From positions 124,997 to 188,996 of the forward strand of contig NZ_QVQH01000002.1 in NCBI RefSeq assembly GCF_003428645.1: a stretch of DNA of 64,000 nucleotides, written 5' to 3'. Within the stretch, counting starts at the first letter, position 1; the number at the start of each line of letters is the position of its first letter. A program made the translations under genes and the position numbers. Source of the stretch: Geodermatophilus marinus (GTDB lineage: Bacteria > Actinomycetota > Actinomycetes > Mycobacteriales > Geodermatophilaceae). The notes under the pieces are model-generated. The model saw nothing but the letters and a program-made list of their open reading frames with translations, made no database searches and was not told the origin of the DNA. Below are positions 44,427 to 53,484 of this stretch, in pieces.

Positions 44427-45824
44427 TCAGGCCAGGACGTCGAGGCGGGTCGCGGCGGGGCCGGCGGCCCCGCGGGGCAGGGGCTGGGGACGGGGACCGG
44501 CGGACCACGGCGGCTCTCCCGCGTCGGGGCGGTGCCGGCCACCGCCCTGGTGACCGGGCGCCTGCTGGTCGGGCGCCTGCTGGCCGGGCGCATGCTGGCC
44601 GGCGGCGCCCCAGCCGCCGCCGGCGTCGCGGTCGACGCTGGCGCCCGAACAGGTCAGGCCGGCGGTCTGCAGGTCGCGGCGGAGCTCGGGGAGGGCGTCC
44701 TGGAGGGCCTGGCGCCCGGCCTCGGTCGCGCTGCGCATCGCCAGGTCGACCACGCCGTCGGTCAGGGTCACGCGGACCTCGACGGGGCCCAGGTGCTCGG
44801 GCGTGAGGACGACGGTCATCGTGTGGGTGCCGTCGGGCCCGTGCCGCAGCACGGCGACGTGCGTGGCCACCTGGCCGGCCACCGGGGCGGAGGGGCCGGG
44901 GTTCGCCGGGCCGCCCACGGGGGCGGTCGCGGGCGCGGCCCCGGCCGTCACCGCCCCGGCGACCGGCACCGGGGCCGGGGCCGATCCGTCGGGTGCCGCG
45001 GCGGTGCCGGCGGCCGTGGCCTGCGGGGCGCTGCCGTCGACGACCGCCAGCTCGACCCCGGGGGGCAGGGCACCGCCGGTGGCGGGCACCGGCCCGGCGC
45101 CCGCGGCGGCCGGAGCGCCGGCCGGCGCCGCACCGGGCGCCGGGGGGACGGCGGTGGCACCGGGCGCGGTCCCGGGCGGCGGTGCCGCACCGGTCGCGGG
45201 CGGGCCGCCCGGCGCACCGCCGGCCGGGTCGGTGGCGGGCGGGACCGGCACGGCGGGGCCCGCGGGCCCGGCGCCGGCGGCGGGGTCGCCGGCGGGCCGG
45301 TCCCCGGCCGCGTGACCGGGCAGGGCAGCACCGGTGACCAGCGCCCACAGCGCCGGCGGCACGCCGTGCGGCGGGCCGGCCGGCGCGGTCCCCGGAGGGA
45401 CGTCGGTCGCGACGCCCGCGGCTGCGCCGGGACCGGGCGGGGCGTCCCCGGGCGTGGCGTCCCCGGGCGTGGCGTCCCCGGGCGTGGCGTCCCCGGGCGT
45501 GGCGTCCCCGGGCGTGGCGTCCCCGGGCGTGGCACCACCGGTCGCGGTGTCCCGGGTCGCGTCCCCGGTGGCCGTGCGCCGGGCGGGCGGGCGGTCGGCG
45601 CCGTCGGGACGCTCGGGCCGGTCCGCGCGGTCGGGCCGCTCCGGTCGGTCGGGTCGGTCGGGCCGGTCGGGGCGGTCGGGCCGCTCGGGCCGCCGTCCCC
45701 GGCCGGCGACGGCGTCGTCGAGAGCCGCGGCGAAGTCGTCGCGCCCCGACGCTCCGGAGGAGCGGGGTGCGGCCGCGGAGCCCCCCGCCCGGGGGGCGGG
45801 GACGACGGTCAGGGGGGCGCTCAT
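44427..45824 (-). CDS. fliK: Hook-length control protein FliK
   Basis: The 465-residue protein has a very Pro/Ala/Asp-rich N-terminal two-thirds and a C-terminal Flg_hook domain (TPEHLGPVEVRVTLTDGVVD, then ALQDALPELRRDLQTAGL). It acts as a molecular ruler and triggers the FlhB switch. A perfect six-copy 15-bp repeat (45441-45530) adds (GDATP)n, and an Arg/Pro/Asp-rich stretch lies near residues 45-75. Length of the disordered part should set hook length. ATG at 45824 overlaps the previous gene's stop. Confidence 0.9.
   Translation of the reverse strand: MSAPLTVVPAPRAGGSAAAPRSSGASGRDDFAAALDDAVAGRGRRPERPDRPDRPDRPDRPERPDRADRPERPDGADRPPARRTATGDATRDTATGGATPGDATPGDATPGDATPGDATPGDATPGDAPPGPGAAAGVATDVPPGTAPAGPPHGVPPALWALVTGAALPGHAAGDRPAGDPAAGAGPAGPAVPVPPATDPAGGAPGGPPATGAAPPPGTAPGATAVPPAPGAAPAGAPAAAGAGPVPATGGALPPGVELAVVDGSAPQATAAGTAAAPDGSAPAPVPVAGAVTAGAAPATAPVGGPANPGPSAPVAGQVATHVAVLRHGPDGTHTMTVVLTPEHLGPVEVRVTLTDGVVDLAMRSATEAGRQALQDALPELRRDLQTAGLTCSGASVDRDAGGGWGAAGQHAPGQQAPDQQAPGHQGGGRHRPDAGEPPWSAGPRPQPLPRGAAGPAATRLDVLA
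45441..45530 (-). repeat. 15-bp tandem repeat in fliK
   Basis: Six perfect consecutive 15-bp units (plus-strand reading GGCGTCCCCGGGCGT) encode repeats of G-D-A-T-P in FliK. Copy-number changes would lengthen or shorten the FliK ruler without a frameshift. Confidence 0.95.
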
Positions 45825-46768
45825 CGGTAGCTGGCCGCCTTGCTGGTCACGGCGCGGACGTAGGCCTGCGTCTCGGGGTACGGGGGGATGCCTCCGTGCC
45901 GGCTGACCGTGCCCGGTCCGGCGTTGTAGGCGGCCAGGGCGAGCTCGGTGGAGCCGAACCGGTCGGTGAGCTGGGCGAGGTAGCGGGCCGCGCCGTCCAC
46001 CGAGGACGCCGGGTCGGCGGGGTCCACGCCCATCGAGCGGGCGGTGGCGGGCATGAACTGCATGAGGCCGCGGGCCCCGGCGGGGGAGACCGCGGTCGGG
46101 TCGAACCCGGACTCCTGCGCGGCGACCGCGGCCAGCAGGGCGGGGTCGACGCCGTGCCGGGCGCCGGCGCGGGTGAACAGGTCGGCGTAGGGGACGCCGG
46201 CCAGCGCGCCGGACCCGCCTGACGCCGCGGCGGTCGGCGCCTCCACCGGCAGCACCCGGCGGATCACCGTGGGGTTGCCGACCGACTGGACCTTGACCGC
46301 CTCGCCCGCCTGCGGCGCGGCGATCATCTTCCCGTCGCCGAGGTAGATGCCGACGTGGTCGACCCCCGGCCGGGACCTCGAGTTGTCGAAGAAGACCAGG
46401 TCACCGGGGCGGGCCCGGTCCAGCGAGGCGACCGCGGTCCCGGCGGTGGCCTGCTGGGAGGAGGTGCGGGGCAGCGAGATGCCCAGGTTGCCGTAGACCA
46501 GCTGGGTGAAGCCCGAGCAGTCCAGGCCGGTGGCCGGGTCGGTGCCGCCCCACCGGTAGGGGACGCCGAGGTACCGGCGTGCCTCGGTCACCACGGCGGC
46601 TTCCGAGGCCGCGCCGGCGGCCGCGGCGGTCGAGGGGGCCGGGGCGGCGGCGCCGAGCCCGGCGGTGGCCGCGGCCGAGGCCCAGGCCGCCGAGGTGGTC
46701 GGGCGCAGCGCGGTGAACCGGCTCTGGATCTCGCTGATGCGGGTCTGCACCGCGGTCACCCCGTCCAC
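45821..46768 (-). CDS. Bifunctional peptidoglycan hydrolase: NlpC/P60 endopeptidase plus lytic transglycosylase
   Basis: This 315-residue protein begins MDGVTAVQTRISEIQSRFTA, a helical segment without a signal peptide. An NlpC/P60 domain follows (YLGVPYRWGGTDPATGLDCS, catalytic Cys in LDCSGF, His in GVDHVGIYLGDGKMIAA), then an SLT lytic transglycosylase domain (AAVAAQESGFDPTAVSPAGA with catalytic Glu, RGLMQFMPATA, AYNAGPGTVSRHGG). It lies between fliJ and fliK, where FlgJ-type hydrolases open the cell wall for the rod. Lack of a signal suggests export through the flagellar apparatus. Confidence 0.92.
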   Translation of the reverse strand: MDGVTAVQTRISEIQSRFTALRPTTSAAWASAAATAGLGAAAPAPSTAAAAGAASEAAVVTEARRYLGVPYRWGGTDPATGLDCSGFTQLVYGNLGISLPRTSSQQATAGTAVASLDRARPGDLVFFDNSRSRPGVDHVGIYLGDGKMIAAPQAGEAVKVQSVGNPTVIRRVLPVEAPTAAASGGSGALAGVPYADLFTRAGARHGVDPALLAAVAAQESGFDPTAVSPAGARGLMQFMPATARSMGVDPADPASSVDGAARYLAQLTDRFGSTELALAAYNAGPGTVSRHGGIPPYPETQAYVRAVTSKAASYR

Positions 46769-47211
46769 GGCACCTCCCCGGCGGTCGCGGGGCGGCCGGC
46801 GCGGCCGGTGACGAGGTCGTCCACGGCTCTCTCCTCGGCAGCCTGCTCGGCCACCCGAACCGCCTGCACGTGCCGTTCCCGCAGCCGTTCCAGCCCCTTG
46901 GTGCGCTGGGCGGCCGCCGTCCAGGCCGCGGCCACCAGCTCGGCCTGCTCGGCCGAGGCGGTCGCCAGGGCGCGGGCGGCCGCGGCGTCCTCCGTGGCCA
47001 GCCGGGCGCGCAGCAGGGCGGCCTGGAACGCACCGGCCGGCAGGGGACCGGTGGGTAGCGCCCCGGCGGCCGCCGCCTCGGCCGCCGCGGCCCGCCGGCC
47101 GGCCTCGGCGGCGGTGCGGGCGGCCTCGGCCGCGGCGAGGGCGGCCGTCCGCTCCTCGCGGCGGCGCAGCTCGAGCACCGGCTGGAGGCGGAAGGCGGGG
47201 CGGCGGGTCAC
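46756..47211 (-). CDS. fliJ: Flagellar export chaperone FliJ
   Basis: This 151-residue protein begins RPAFRLQPVLELRRREERTA, the FliJ start, and is predicted to be almost wholly alpha-helical, with long Ala/Glu/Arg-rich coiled coil. It links FliI to FlhA in the export apparatus. The GTG at 47211 overlaps the fliI stop (GTGA), and the 3' end overlaps the next gene by 13 bases. A much longer upstream reading in this frame is a shadow of fliI. Confidence 0.85.
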   Translation of the reverse strand: MTRRPAFRLQPVLELRRREERTAALAAAEAARTAAEAGRRAAAAEAAAAGALPTGPLPAGAFQAALLRARLATEDAAAARALATASAEQAELVAAAWTAAAQRTKGLERLRERHVQAVRVAEQAAEERAVDDLVTGRAGRPATAGEVPWTG

Positions 47212-48512
47212 GTCGACCGGACGACCCGGCCGAGCCACGCCCACGCCTCGTCGGGCGTGGTGAGGTCGCCGGTCGGCTGCTGCAGGAACGCCTCGACGGC
47301 CGGGGCGAGCTGGCGGGCGCGGTCGACGAGGGGGTCGCTGCCGGCCTGGTAGGCGCCGATCTCGACCAGCTCGCGCACGTCCCGCAGGGCGCCCATCAGC
47401 CGGCGCAGCTCGCGGGCGTCGGCCATCTGCGCCGGCGGCACCACGGCCGAGGCCACCCGGGAGATCGACTCCAGGACGTCGATCGCCGGGAAGTGCCCCG
47501 CGGTGGCCAGCCGGCGGGTGAGGACGACGTGGCCGTCGAGGATCGAGCGCGCGGTGTCGGCGATCGGCTCGTTGTGGTCGTCGCCGTCCACCAGCACGGT
47601 GTAGAGGCCGGTGATCGACCCGGTGGCGGCGGTGCCGGCCTTCTCCAGCAGCCGGGGCAGCATCGCGAAGACGCTCGGCGGGTAGCCGCGGGTGGCCGGC
47701 GGCTCCCCGGCCGAGAGCCCCACCTCCCGCTGCGCCATGGCGGTGCGGGTGATCGAGTCCATCATCAGCAGCACGTCGCGGCCCTGGTCGCGGAAGCCCT
47801 CGGCGATGCGGGTGGCCACGAAGGCGGCCCGCAGCCGCACCAGCGGCGGCTCGTCGGAGGTGGCCACGACGACGACGGTGCGCGCCATGCCCTCGGGGCC
47901 GAGGTTCTCCTCGAGGAACTCGCGGACCTCGCGGCCCCGCTCGCCGATCAGGCCGATCACCCGCACGTCGGCGTCCGTCCCGCGGGTGATCTGGGCCAGC
48001 AGCGTCGACTTGCCCACCCCGGAGCCGGCGAAGATGCCCAGCCGCTGCCCCTTGCCGCAGGGGACCAGCGTGTCCAGGGCGCGCACGCCGGTGGTCAGCG
48101 GCTCCTGCACCCGGCTGCGCGAGAGCACGTGCGGTGTCTCGCTGGCCAGGTCGACGAACTCCACCCCCGGGCCGAGCGGGGTGCCGCCGTCCACGGGGCG
48201 GCCGAGGCCGTCGAGCACCCGGCCGAGCAGCGCGTCGCCGACCGGCACCTGCAGCGGTCGGCCGGTCGCCCGGACCCGCGCGCCGGAGTGCACGCCGGAG
48301 AGCTCGCCGAGGGGCATGCAGGTCAGCCGCTCGCGGGAGACGGCGACGACCTCGGCGAGCAGCCCCTGGGGGCCGGGGTCGACCTCGACGAGGTCGCCCA
48401 CGGCCGCGGGGATGCCCTCGACGGTGAGCGTCAGGCCCATGGCGCCGACGACGGCGCCGGTGAGCTCCGGCCGGGCGGCGGCCCGGGCGCGGTCGAGCAG
48501 CCCGACGCTCAC
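47208..48512 (-). CDS. fliI: Flagellum-specific ATPase FliI
   Basis: This 434-residue ATPase of the flagellar export apparatus is related to F1-beta. Walker A is GIFAGSGVGKSTLLAQI, Walker B is VLLMMDSITRTAMAQRE, and the family signature ATRGYPPSVFAMLPRLLEKA is present. It starts VSVGLLDRARAAARPELTGA. It unloads cargo from chaperones. GTG at 48512 overlaps the fliH stop by four bases; an upstream extension in the frame is Pro/Arg-rich noise. Confidence 0.96.
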   Translation of the reverse strand: MSVGLLDRARAAARPELTGAVVGAMGLTLTVEGIPAAVGDLVEVDPGPQGLLAEVVAVSRERLTCMPLGELSGVHSGARVRATGRPLQVPVGDALLGRVLDGLGRPVDGGTPLGPGVEFVDLASETPHVLSRSRVQEPLTTGVRALDTLVPCGKGQRLGIFAGSGVGKSTLLAQITRGTDADVRVIGLIGERGREVREFLEENLGPEGMARTVVVVATSDEPPLVRLRAAFVATRIAEGFRDQGRDVLLMMDSITRTAMAQREVGLSAGEPPATRGYPPSVFAMLPRLLEKAGTAATGSITGLYTVLVDGDDHNEPIADTARSILDGHVVLTRRLATAGHFPAIDVLESISRVASAVVPPAQMADARELRRLMGALRDVRELVEIGAYQAGSDPLVDRARQLAPAVEAFLQQPTGDLTTPDEAWAWLGRVVRST

Positions 48513-49429
48513 GGGGCCAGCACCGCCCGCACCCGCTGCAGCGCCGCGGACAGCTGGGCGTCGACCCGCGAGGGCCCCGACTGGGCCACCGCACCGGCCC
48601 GCTCGACCGCCGGGTCGCCGAGGACGACGACCGTGCTCGGCAGCCCCGCCAGCGCCTCGGCCGGCACCTCGGCCAGGTCGTCGGGGTGCAGCCGGACGAC
48701 CGCCGGCGCGTCGGCGGGCAGGAGAGTCAGCGCCCGCCGCACCGCGTCGAGCCCCGGGGAGCCGGCGAGGGCGAGCTCCCGGCCGAGCAGGTCCTCCAGC
48801 AGGGTCAGCACCACCTCGATCACCGAGTCGCGGACGTCCTCGGCGACCGGCAGCGCGGCCTGCTCCAGCTGGGTGACCGCCGCCCCGAGCGCCGCGGTGG
48901 CCGAGACCAGGCGGCGCTCCCAGCGGGCCTGCACCTCCGCGAGCCGCTCGGCGGCCGCGCGCTCGGTCTCGGCCACCAACTCGGCGGCGGCGGTCAGGCC
49001 CTCCGCGTGCCCGGCGGCCCAGCCCTCGCGCTGCGCGTGCCCGCGCAGCCGGGCCAGCTCCTCGGCGTAGACGTCGCCCAGGCGGAGGGACGGGCGGTTG
49101 ACCGGCACCGGCTGGTCGGCCGCCCGGCGCACGTGCTGGCGCCGGTCCTCCGCCCGCCGCTCCCCGCGGCCCGGCGGCGCGCTCACCGGCGCGGTGGCCG
49201 GCGGCGCCGTCCTCACCGACGCGGCCGCCGGCGGTGCGGCCCCCGGCGGTGCGGTCGCGGGCGGCGCGGTGGCCTCCGCCGGCGCCCCCCGGGGCGGCGG
49301 GACGGCGCGGACCCACGGGGTGGCCCGCCGGGCCGACTCGCCCCGCAGCAGCGCGGAGTCCCGCTTCGGCCCCGCGTCGGGTGCGGAGGTCACGTCGGGC
49401 GACGAGGTCACGTCAGGCGACGAAGTCAT
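48509..49429 (-). CDS. fliH: Flagellar export regulator FliH
   Basis: The 306-residue protein has a disordered Pro/Ala/Thr-rich N-terminal 100 residues, a central segment with ARLRGHAQREGWAAGHAEGL (the GxxxG-type repeat pattern of FliH), and a C-terminal V-ATPase-E-like domain (SVIEVVLTLLEDLLGRELAL). It binds FliI and anchors it near the C-ring. ATG at 49429 overlaps the end of fliG by 17 bases. Confidence 0.88.
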   Translation of the reverse strand: MTSSPDVTSSPDVTSAPDAGPKRDSALLRGESARRATPWVRAVPPPRGAPAEATAPPATAPPGAAPPAAASVRTAPPATAPVSAPPGRGERRAEDRRQHVRRAADQPVPVNRPSLRLGDVYAEELARLRGHAQREGWAAGHAEGLTAAAELVAETERAAAERLAEVQARWERRLVSATAALGAAVTQLEQAALPVAEDVRDSVIEVVLTLLEDLLGRELALAGSPGLDAVRRALTLLPADAPAVVRLHPDDLAEVPAEALAGLPSTVVVLGDPAVERAGAVAQSGPSRVDAQLSAALQRVRAVLAP

Positions 49430-50501
49430 CGTCGCCGCCCCGCGAGATCGTCAGCACACCCTGCTCCTCGAGCGTCCGGATGACGCCGACCACCTTGGCC
49501 TGGGCCTCCTCGACGGTCCGGGTGCGCACCGGGCCGAGCAGCTCGATCTCCTCGGCGAGGTTCTCCGCGGCGCGCTCGGAGAGGTTCCGCACCACCTTGT
49601 CCCGCACGTCCGGGCGGACGCCCTTGAGCGCCGTGGCCAGGTCGTTGGCCTCCACCTCGCGCAGCACGAGCTGCAGCGAACGGTCGTCGATGGTGACGAT
49701 GTCCTCGAAGACGAACATCTGCGCGCGCACCTGCTCGGCCAGCTCGGGGTCGGAGGTGTCCAGCCACTCGAGGATCGACCGCTCGGTGGGCCGCGGCGAG
49801 CGGTTGATGATCTCCACCAGCGTCTCGACGCCGCCGACGGTGCTCATGTCCTGGTGGGCCAGCAGCGAGCCCATCCGCCGGCCCAGCTCCTCCTCGACCA
49901 GCCGGACCATCTCCGGCGTGGTGCGGTCCATCGTGGCGATGCGGTGGGCGACGAGCGCCTGCTGCTCCGGGCTGAAGCCGGAGAGCACCTCGGCCGACTG
50001 CGCGGGCGTCAGGTGGGCCAGCACCAGCGCGATGACCTGCGGGTGCTCGTCCTTGAGGAAGGTGACCAGCTGCCGCACGTCGGCGTTGCGCAGCGAGGCG
50101 AACGGCACCTCGGTGAAGACGACGTTGAGCCGGGAGAGGATGCCGTCGGCCTTGTCCTCCCCGAGGCCGGCCGCGAGGATCTCGCGCGCGAACTCGACGC
50201 CGCCGCGGCCGACGAACCGCTGCGCGGTCATCAGGTGGTGGAACTCCTCCAGGACGCCGTCGACGTCCTCCGGCTCCACCGAGCCCAGCTTCATCAGCTC
50301 GCGGGTGATCAGCTCCACCTCGCGGGGCCGCAGCTTGGCCAGCAGCGCGCCGGCCTCCTCGCGGGAGAGCTGCGCGATGAAGACCGCGGCCTTGCGGAGG
50401 CCCGGCATCTCCGGGCGCCGCACCGCGGGCAGCACCGCGGTCGGCGCCGGGGCGGGCGCCGCCGGCAGCCCCACCATCTGCTCGACGCTGGCGATGGTCA
50501 T
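49413..50501 (-). CDS. fliG: Flagellar motor switch protein FliG
   Basis: This 362-residue protein carries the three FliG domains: N-terminal KAAVFIAQLSREEAGALLAK, middle EHPQVIALVLAHLTPAQSAE with the EHPQ motif, and C-terminal TIDDRSLQLVLREVEANDLA with the charged torque helix MSERAAENL-type region. It binds FliF, FliM and MotA. ATG at 50501, 28 bases after the fliF stop, with GGACGGGGG-type purines upstream. Confidence 0.96.
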   Translation of the reverse strand: MTIASVEQMVGLPAAPAPAPTAVLPAVRRPEMPGLRKAAVFIAQLSREEAGALLAKLRPREVELITRELMKLGSVEPEDVDGVLEEFHHLMTAQRFVGRGGVEFAREILAAGLGEDKADGILSRLNVVFTEVPFASLRNADVRQLVTFLKDEHPQVIALVLAHLTPAQSAEVLSGFSPEQQALVAHRIATMDRTTPEMVRLVEEELGRRMGSLLAHQDMSTVGGVETLVEIINRSPRPTERSILEWLDTSDPELAEQVRAQMFVFEDIVTIDDRSLQLVLREVEANDLATALKGVRPDVRDKVVRNLSERAAENLAEEIELLGPVRTRTVEEAQAKVVGVIRTLEEQGVLTISRGGDDDFVA

Positions 50502-50529
50502 GACCGTCCCCCGTCCCTTCCCACGCCCG

Positions 50530-52113
50530 TCACTTCGCCTCGGTCAGCCAGCCGCGCAGCATCGCCGCGACCTCGTCGGGCTTCTCGCTCACCATCTCGG
50601 CGATCTCGCCGCGGACCCGCGCCCGCTCGGCGGCCTCCAGCTCGGCGGCGGCGTTGTCGACCGCCACCTCCCGGGTGCTCTCGATGCGGATCCGGTCGAG
50701 CTCGGCCATGACGTCGTCCGGGAGGTCGAGCTCCTCGTACTCGTCGTCCTCGTCCTCGCCGCGACGACGCGAGCGCAGCCAGACCACCAGCACCAGCAGC
50801 GCGATGCCGAGCGCGATCCCGCCGGTCTTGACCATCGACCACAGCTGGGCCTGCTTCTCGGCCTCCTGCGCGGCCTCGAGCTCCGCGGCGGCCTGGTCGG
50901 CGGCCGTGGTGTCGAAGGCCATGCTGGCCACGGTGATGGCGTCGCCGCGGGCCGGGTCCAGCCCGACGGCGTTGCCGATCAGGTCCTGCACCTGGTTCTG
51001 GTTGAGGTTGCCGGCGACGGTGGCGTCCATGACCACCGACACGGTGAGCCGGTCGATCGTGCCGGGCGCGCCCGTGACCGTCTCGACGGTCTGCCCGACG
51101 GAGTTGTTCGTGGTCGACGACTCCTTGTTGTACGTGGAGGTCCCCGCCCCGCCCGCGGCGTCCGCGGTGTTCTCCGGGCCCAGCACCCCACCGACCGTCG
51201 TCCCGTCGCCGGCGTACTCCTCGGTCGTGGTGCTCTCCGAGATCGGCGGGGTGGTCCCGTCGTACTGGTAGGTGGTGGAGGTGCTCTCCCGCTGGGAGAG
51301 GTCGAGGTCGGCGCGCACCGAGACCTGGGCGCGGCCGGGGCCGAGCACCCGGTCGAGGATGGCCTGCGCGTTGCCGGCGAGCCGGCCCTCGTACTCCTGC
51401 TCCAGCTGCGAGCGGGCGTCGCCGGCCGCGGCGGTGACCCCCTGCCCCGGCGCGGACAGCACCCGGCCGGTGGAGTCGGCGACGGTGACCTGGTCGGGCT
51501 CCATGTCCTGGACGCTGGAGGAGACGAGGTTGGTGACCGCCTGGACCTGCTCGCCGCTCAGCGTGGTGCCCGCGGCCAGGTCGAGCAGGACCGAGGCGGT
51601 GGGCTCGCCCTGGTCGCTGACGAACACCTCGTCCTCGGGCAGGGCCACGTGCACCACGGCGGAGCGGACGCCGTCCAGCGACTCGAGGGTCATGGCCAGC
51701 TCGCCCTCGATGGCGCGCTGGTACTGCACCTGCTGCTGGAACTCGCTGCTGGTGATGCCCTGCTCGTCGAGCAGTGCGTACCCCGTCTCCGAACCGGCCG
51801 GCAGCCCCTTGCCGCTCATCGACAGGCGCAGGTCGTACACCTGGTCGTTGGGCACCATGATCGTCGACCCGCCGTCGGCGAGCTCGTAGCCGACGCCCGA
51901 GGCGTTCAGCTCGTCGACGATGGCCGAGGCGTCCGTCGAGGCCAGGTTGGAGAACAGCGGCGCGTAGGTCGGGGTGGTGATCCACCGGTAGAAGACCAGC
52001 CCGCCCAGCACCAGGCCGGCGGCGAGCAGGCCGATGACGACCTTCTGGCCGAGGCTGATCGCGGTCAGCGCCGAGCGCACGCGAGCGAGCTGGCCGGCGA
52101 GGGCGGGTGGCAT
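50530..52113 (-). CDS. fliF: MS-ring protein FliF
   Basis: This 527-residue protein builds the membrane ring of the basal body. It has an N-terminal membrane helix (VVIGLLAAGLVLGGLVFYRW), the YscJ/FliF ring domains (VYDLRLSMSGKGLPAGSETG, then EGELAMTLESLDGVRSAVVH), a long central region and a second helix (GGIALGIALLVLVVWLRSRR) before a cytoplasmic FliG-binding tail. ATG at 52113 overlaps the fliE stop by one base. Confidence 0.96.
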   Translation of the reverse strand: MPPALAGQLARVRSALTAISLGQKVVIGLLAAGLVLGGLVFYRWITTPTYAPLFSNLASTDASAIVDELNASGVGYELADGGSTIMVPNDQVYDLRLSMSGKGLPAGSETGYALLDEQGITSSEFQQQVQYQRAIEGELAMTLESLDGVRSAVVHVALPEDEVFVSDQGEPTASVLLDLAAGTTLSGEQVQAVTNLVSSSVQDMEPDQVTVADSTGRVLSAPGQGVTAAAGDARSQLEQEYEGRLAGNAQAILDRVLGPGRAQVSVRADLDLSQRESTSTTYQYDGTTPPISESTTTEEYAGDGTTVGGVLGPENTADAAGGAGTSTYNKESSTTNNSVGQTVETVTGAPGTIDRLTVSVVMDATVAGNLNQNQVQDLIGNAVGLDPARGDAITVASMAFDTTAADQAAAELEAAQEAEKQAQLWSMVKTGGIALGIALLVLVVWLRSRRRGEDEDDEYEELDLPDDVMAELDRIRIESTREVAVDNAAAELEAAERARVRGEIAEMVSEKPDEVAAMLRGWLTEAK

Positions 52114-52436
52114 CAGACCGGCATCCTCATGATCTCGTTGAACGCCTCGACGGCCCGGTTCTTGACGTTCACGACCATCTCGGTGGCGAGCTTGGCCTCG
52201 TTGGCCGCGATCATGTAGTCGTGCACGTCACGCAGGTCGCCGGTGGCCGCCTGCACCGCGAGGGCGTCGCTGGCGGACTGGGTGGCCTGCAGCTGGTCGA
52301 GCGCGGTGGTCAGCGCGGCGGCGAAGCCGGCCCCGGAGGCCCCGGTGGCCGCGCCGGGCGCGGCCGTGCCGGCCACCGGGGGAGCGGGGGCCAGGGCCGC
52401 CAGCGCGCCGGAGATCCCGTCGACGGGCGAGGTCAT
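52113..52436 (-). CDS. fliE: Hook-basal body junction protein FliE
   Basis: This 107-residue protein has a variable Ala/Gly/Pro-rich N-terminus and the conserved C-terminal part [20 protein letters not shown] and [20 protein letters not shown]. It joins the MS-ring to the rod. ATG at 52436 lies two bases before the flgC stop; a longer upstream reading in this frame is a shadow of flgC. Confidence 0.94.
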   Translation of the reverse strand: MTSPVDGISGALAALAPAPPVAGTAAPGAATGASGAGFAAALTTALDQLQATQSASDALAVQAATGDLRDVHDYMIAANEAKLATEMVVNVKNRAVEAFNEIMRMPV

Positions 52437-52438
52437 GA

Positions 52439-52843
52439 TCAGCCCTTCCCGAGCCGCAGCGCGGCCTGGTAGGCGTCGGTCGCCCGCTCGATCGAGGCGA
52501 TGCTGGCCTGGTAGCCGCGCTGGGCCATCATCAGGCCGGTCATCTGGTCGGCCAGGTCGATGTCCGGGTACCGCACGTAGCCCTCCGCGTCGGCCAGGGG
52601 GTGCTCCGGCTGGTACACCATCCGCCCCTCGCCGTCGCCGAACTCGGTGCGGGCGACGCGGACGCCGCCCTCGCCGGAGCCGTAGTCGACGGCCTGGGCG
52701 ACGACGAAGCGCTCGCGGAACGCCTCCTCGCCGGCCGGGTTGACGGTGTTGATGTTGGCGATGTTGTCCGACACGGCGTCGAGCCACTTGCGGTGCGCGC
52801 GCAGGCCCGAGCCGGCGATGCCGAGGTTGTCGAACACGGTCAC
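52439..52843 (-). CDS. flgC: Rod protein FlgC
   Basis: This 134-residue rod protein begins [20 protein letters not shown] and [13 protein letters not shown] and ends [20 protein letters not shown]. Both termini have the axial heptad motifs. The GTG at 52843 overlaps the flgB stop (GTGA). Confidence 0.95.
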   Translation of the reverse strand: MTVFDNLGIAGSGLRAHRKWLDAVSDNIANINTVNPAGEEAFRERFVVAQAVDYGSGEGGVRVARTEFGDGEGRMVYQPEHPLADAEGYVRYPDIDLADQMTGLMMAQRGYQASIASIERATDAYQAALRLGKG

Positions 52844-53187
52844 CTCGCCTGCAGCGCGGTGCGCAGCACGCTGTACTTGCCGTCGAGGGCGCCCAGGGCC
52901 AACTGGTAGCGCAGCCCGGTCTCGGTGGCGAGCACGGTCTCGCCGTCCAGGTTCACGTTGTTGCCGTTGGTGTTGGTCGGCTCCAGCGAGCGGCGCACGG
53001 TGCCGCCGGAGATCGTCGGCGTCCGGCCGTCGGCGAGGGCGCCGCGCAGGCTGGACTCGAAGTCGACCCGGCCGGCCAGGAAGCCGGGGGTGTTGACGTT
53101 GGCGATGTTGTCCGCGGTGGTGCGCTGCCGCTGGGCCAGGCCGGTGAGGGCGGCGTGCAGCGTGGTCGAGGTGACGTCCCCGATCAT
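52840..53187 (-). CDS. flgB: Rod protein FlgB
   Basis: This 115-residue rod protein contains [20 protein letters not shown] and [18 protein letters not shown], the FlgB pattern, and ends in [23 protein letters not shown] at 53187. It is the first gene of the long flgB-to-flgE operon. The upstream 297 bases to 53484 hold its promoter and a terminator. A GCCGAT hexamer lies 33 bases before the ATG. Confidence 0.93.
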   Translation of the reverse strand: MIGDVTSTTLHAALTGLAQRQRTTADNIANVNTPGFLAGRVDFESSLRGALADGRTPTISGGTVRRSLEPTNTNGNNVNLDGETVLATETGLRYQLALGALDGKYSVLRTALQAR

Positions 53188-53418
53188 CGGGTGGTTCCGC
53201 GGGCAGGACGGCAGGACACGATCGGCCTCCGGGTACGCAGGAGACACTCGCGAGCGAGTGAGGGGCCGCCGATCCGTGGCGAGAGGTGCGCTGTCCGTGC
53301 CCTCTCCCCATCGGCACGCGGGGCGCCCGGCCTGACGGCGACCACCCACACGAGTGCCCGGTGGGGGCGGCGGGACGGCTGTGACGAACGGGGCCGCGGG
53401 AGACCCCCGCAACGCAGC

Positions 53419-53462
53419 GAGCCCCCCGAGGCGCGCCGGGTCACGGCGGCCTCGGGGGGCTC
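53419..53462. terminator. Hairpin terminator after the fliC-fliD-fliS-fliT block
   Basis: Complementary 14-base arms (53419-53432 and 53449-53462) flank a 16-base loop, 22 bases beyond the stop of the fliT-like gene on the minus strand. It separates the filament block from the flgB operon. Confidence 0.8.
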
Positions 53463-53484
53463 GGGGCGGGTGGGGTGCGTGGTG

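Noticed and set aside
45441..45530. Regular repeats that might be taken for a CRISPR array
   Set aside because: The units are 15 bp, contiguous without spacers, and in frame within fliK, so they are a coding minisatellite.
44811..45906. Several long plus-strand frames opposite fliK, one with a (GVASP)n repeat
   Set aside because: They mirror the fliK minisatellite and end beyond its gene; FliK has the conserved C-terminal Flg_hook domain on the minus strand.
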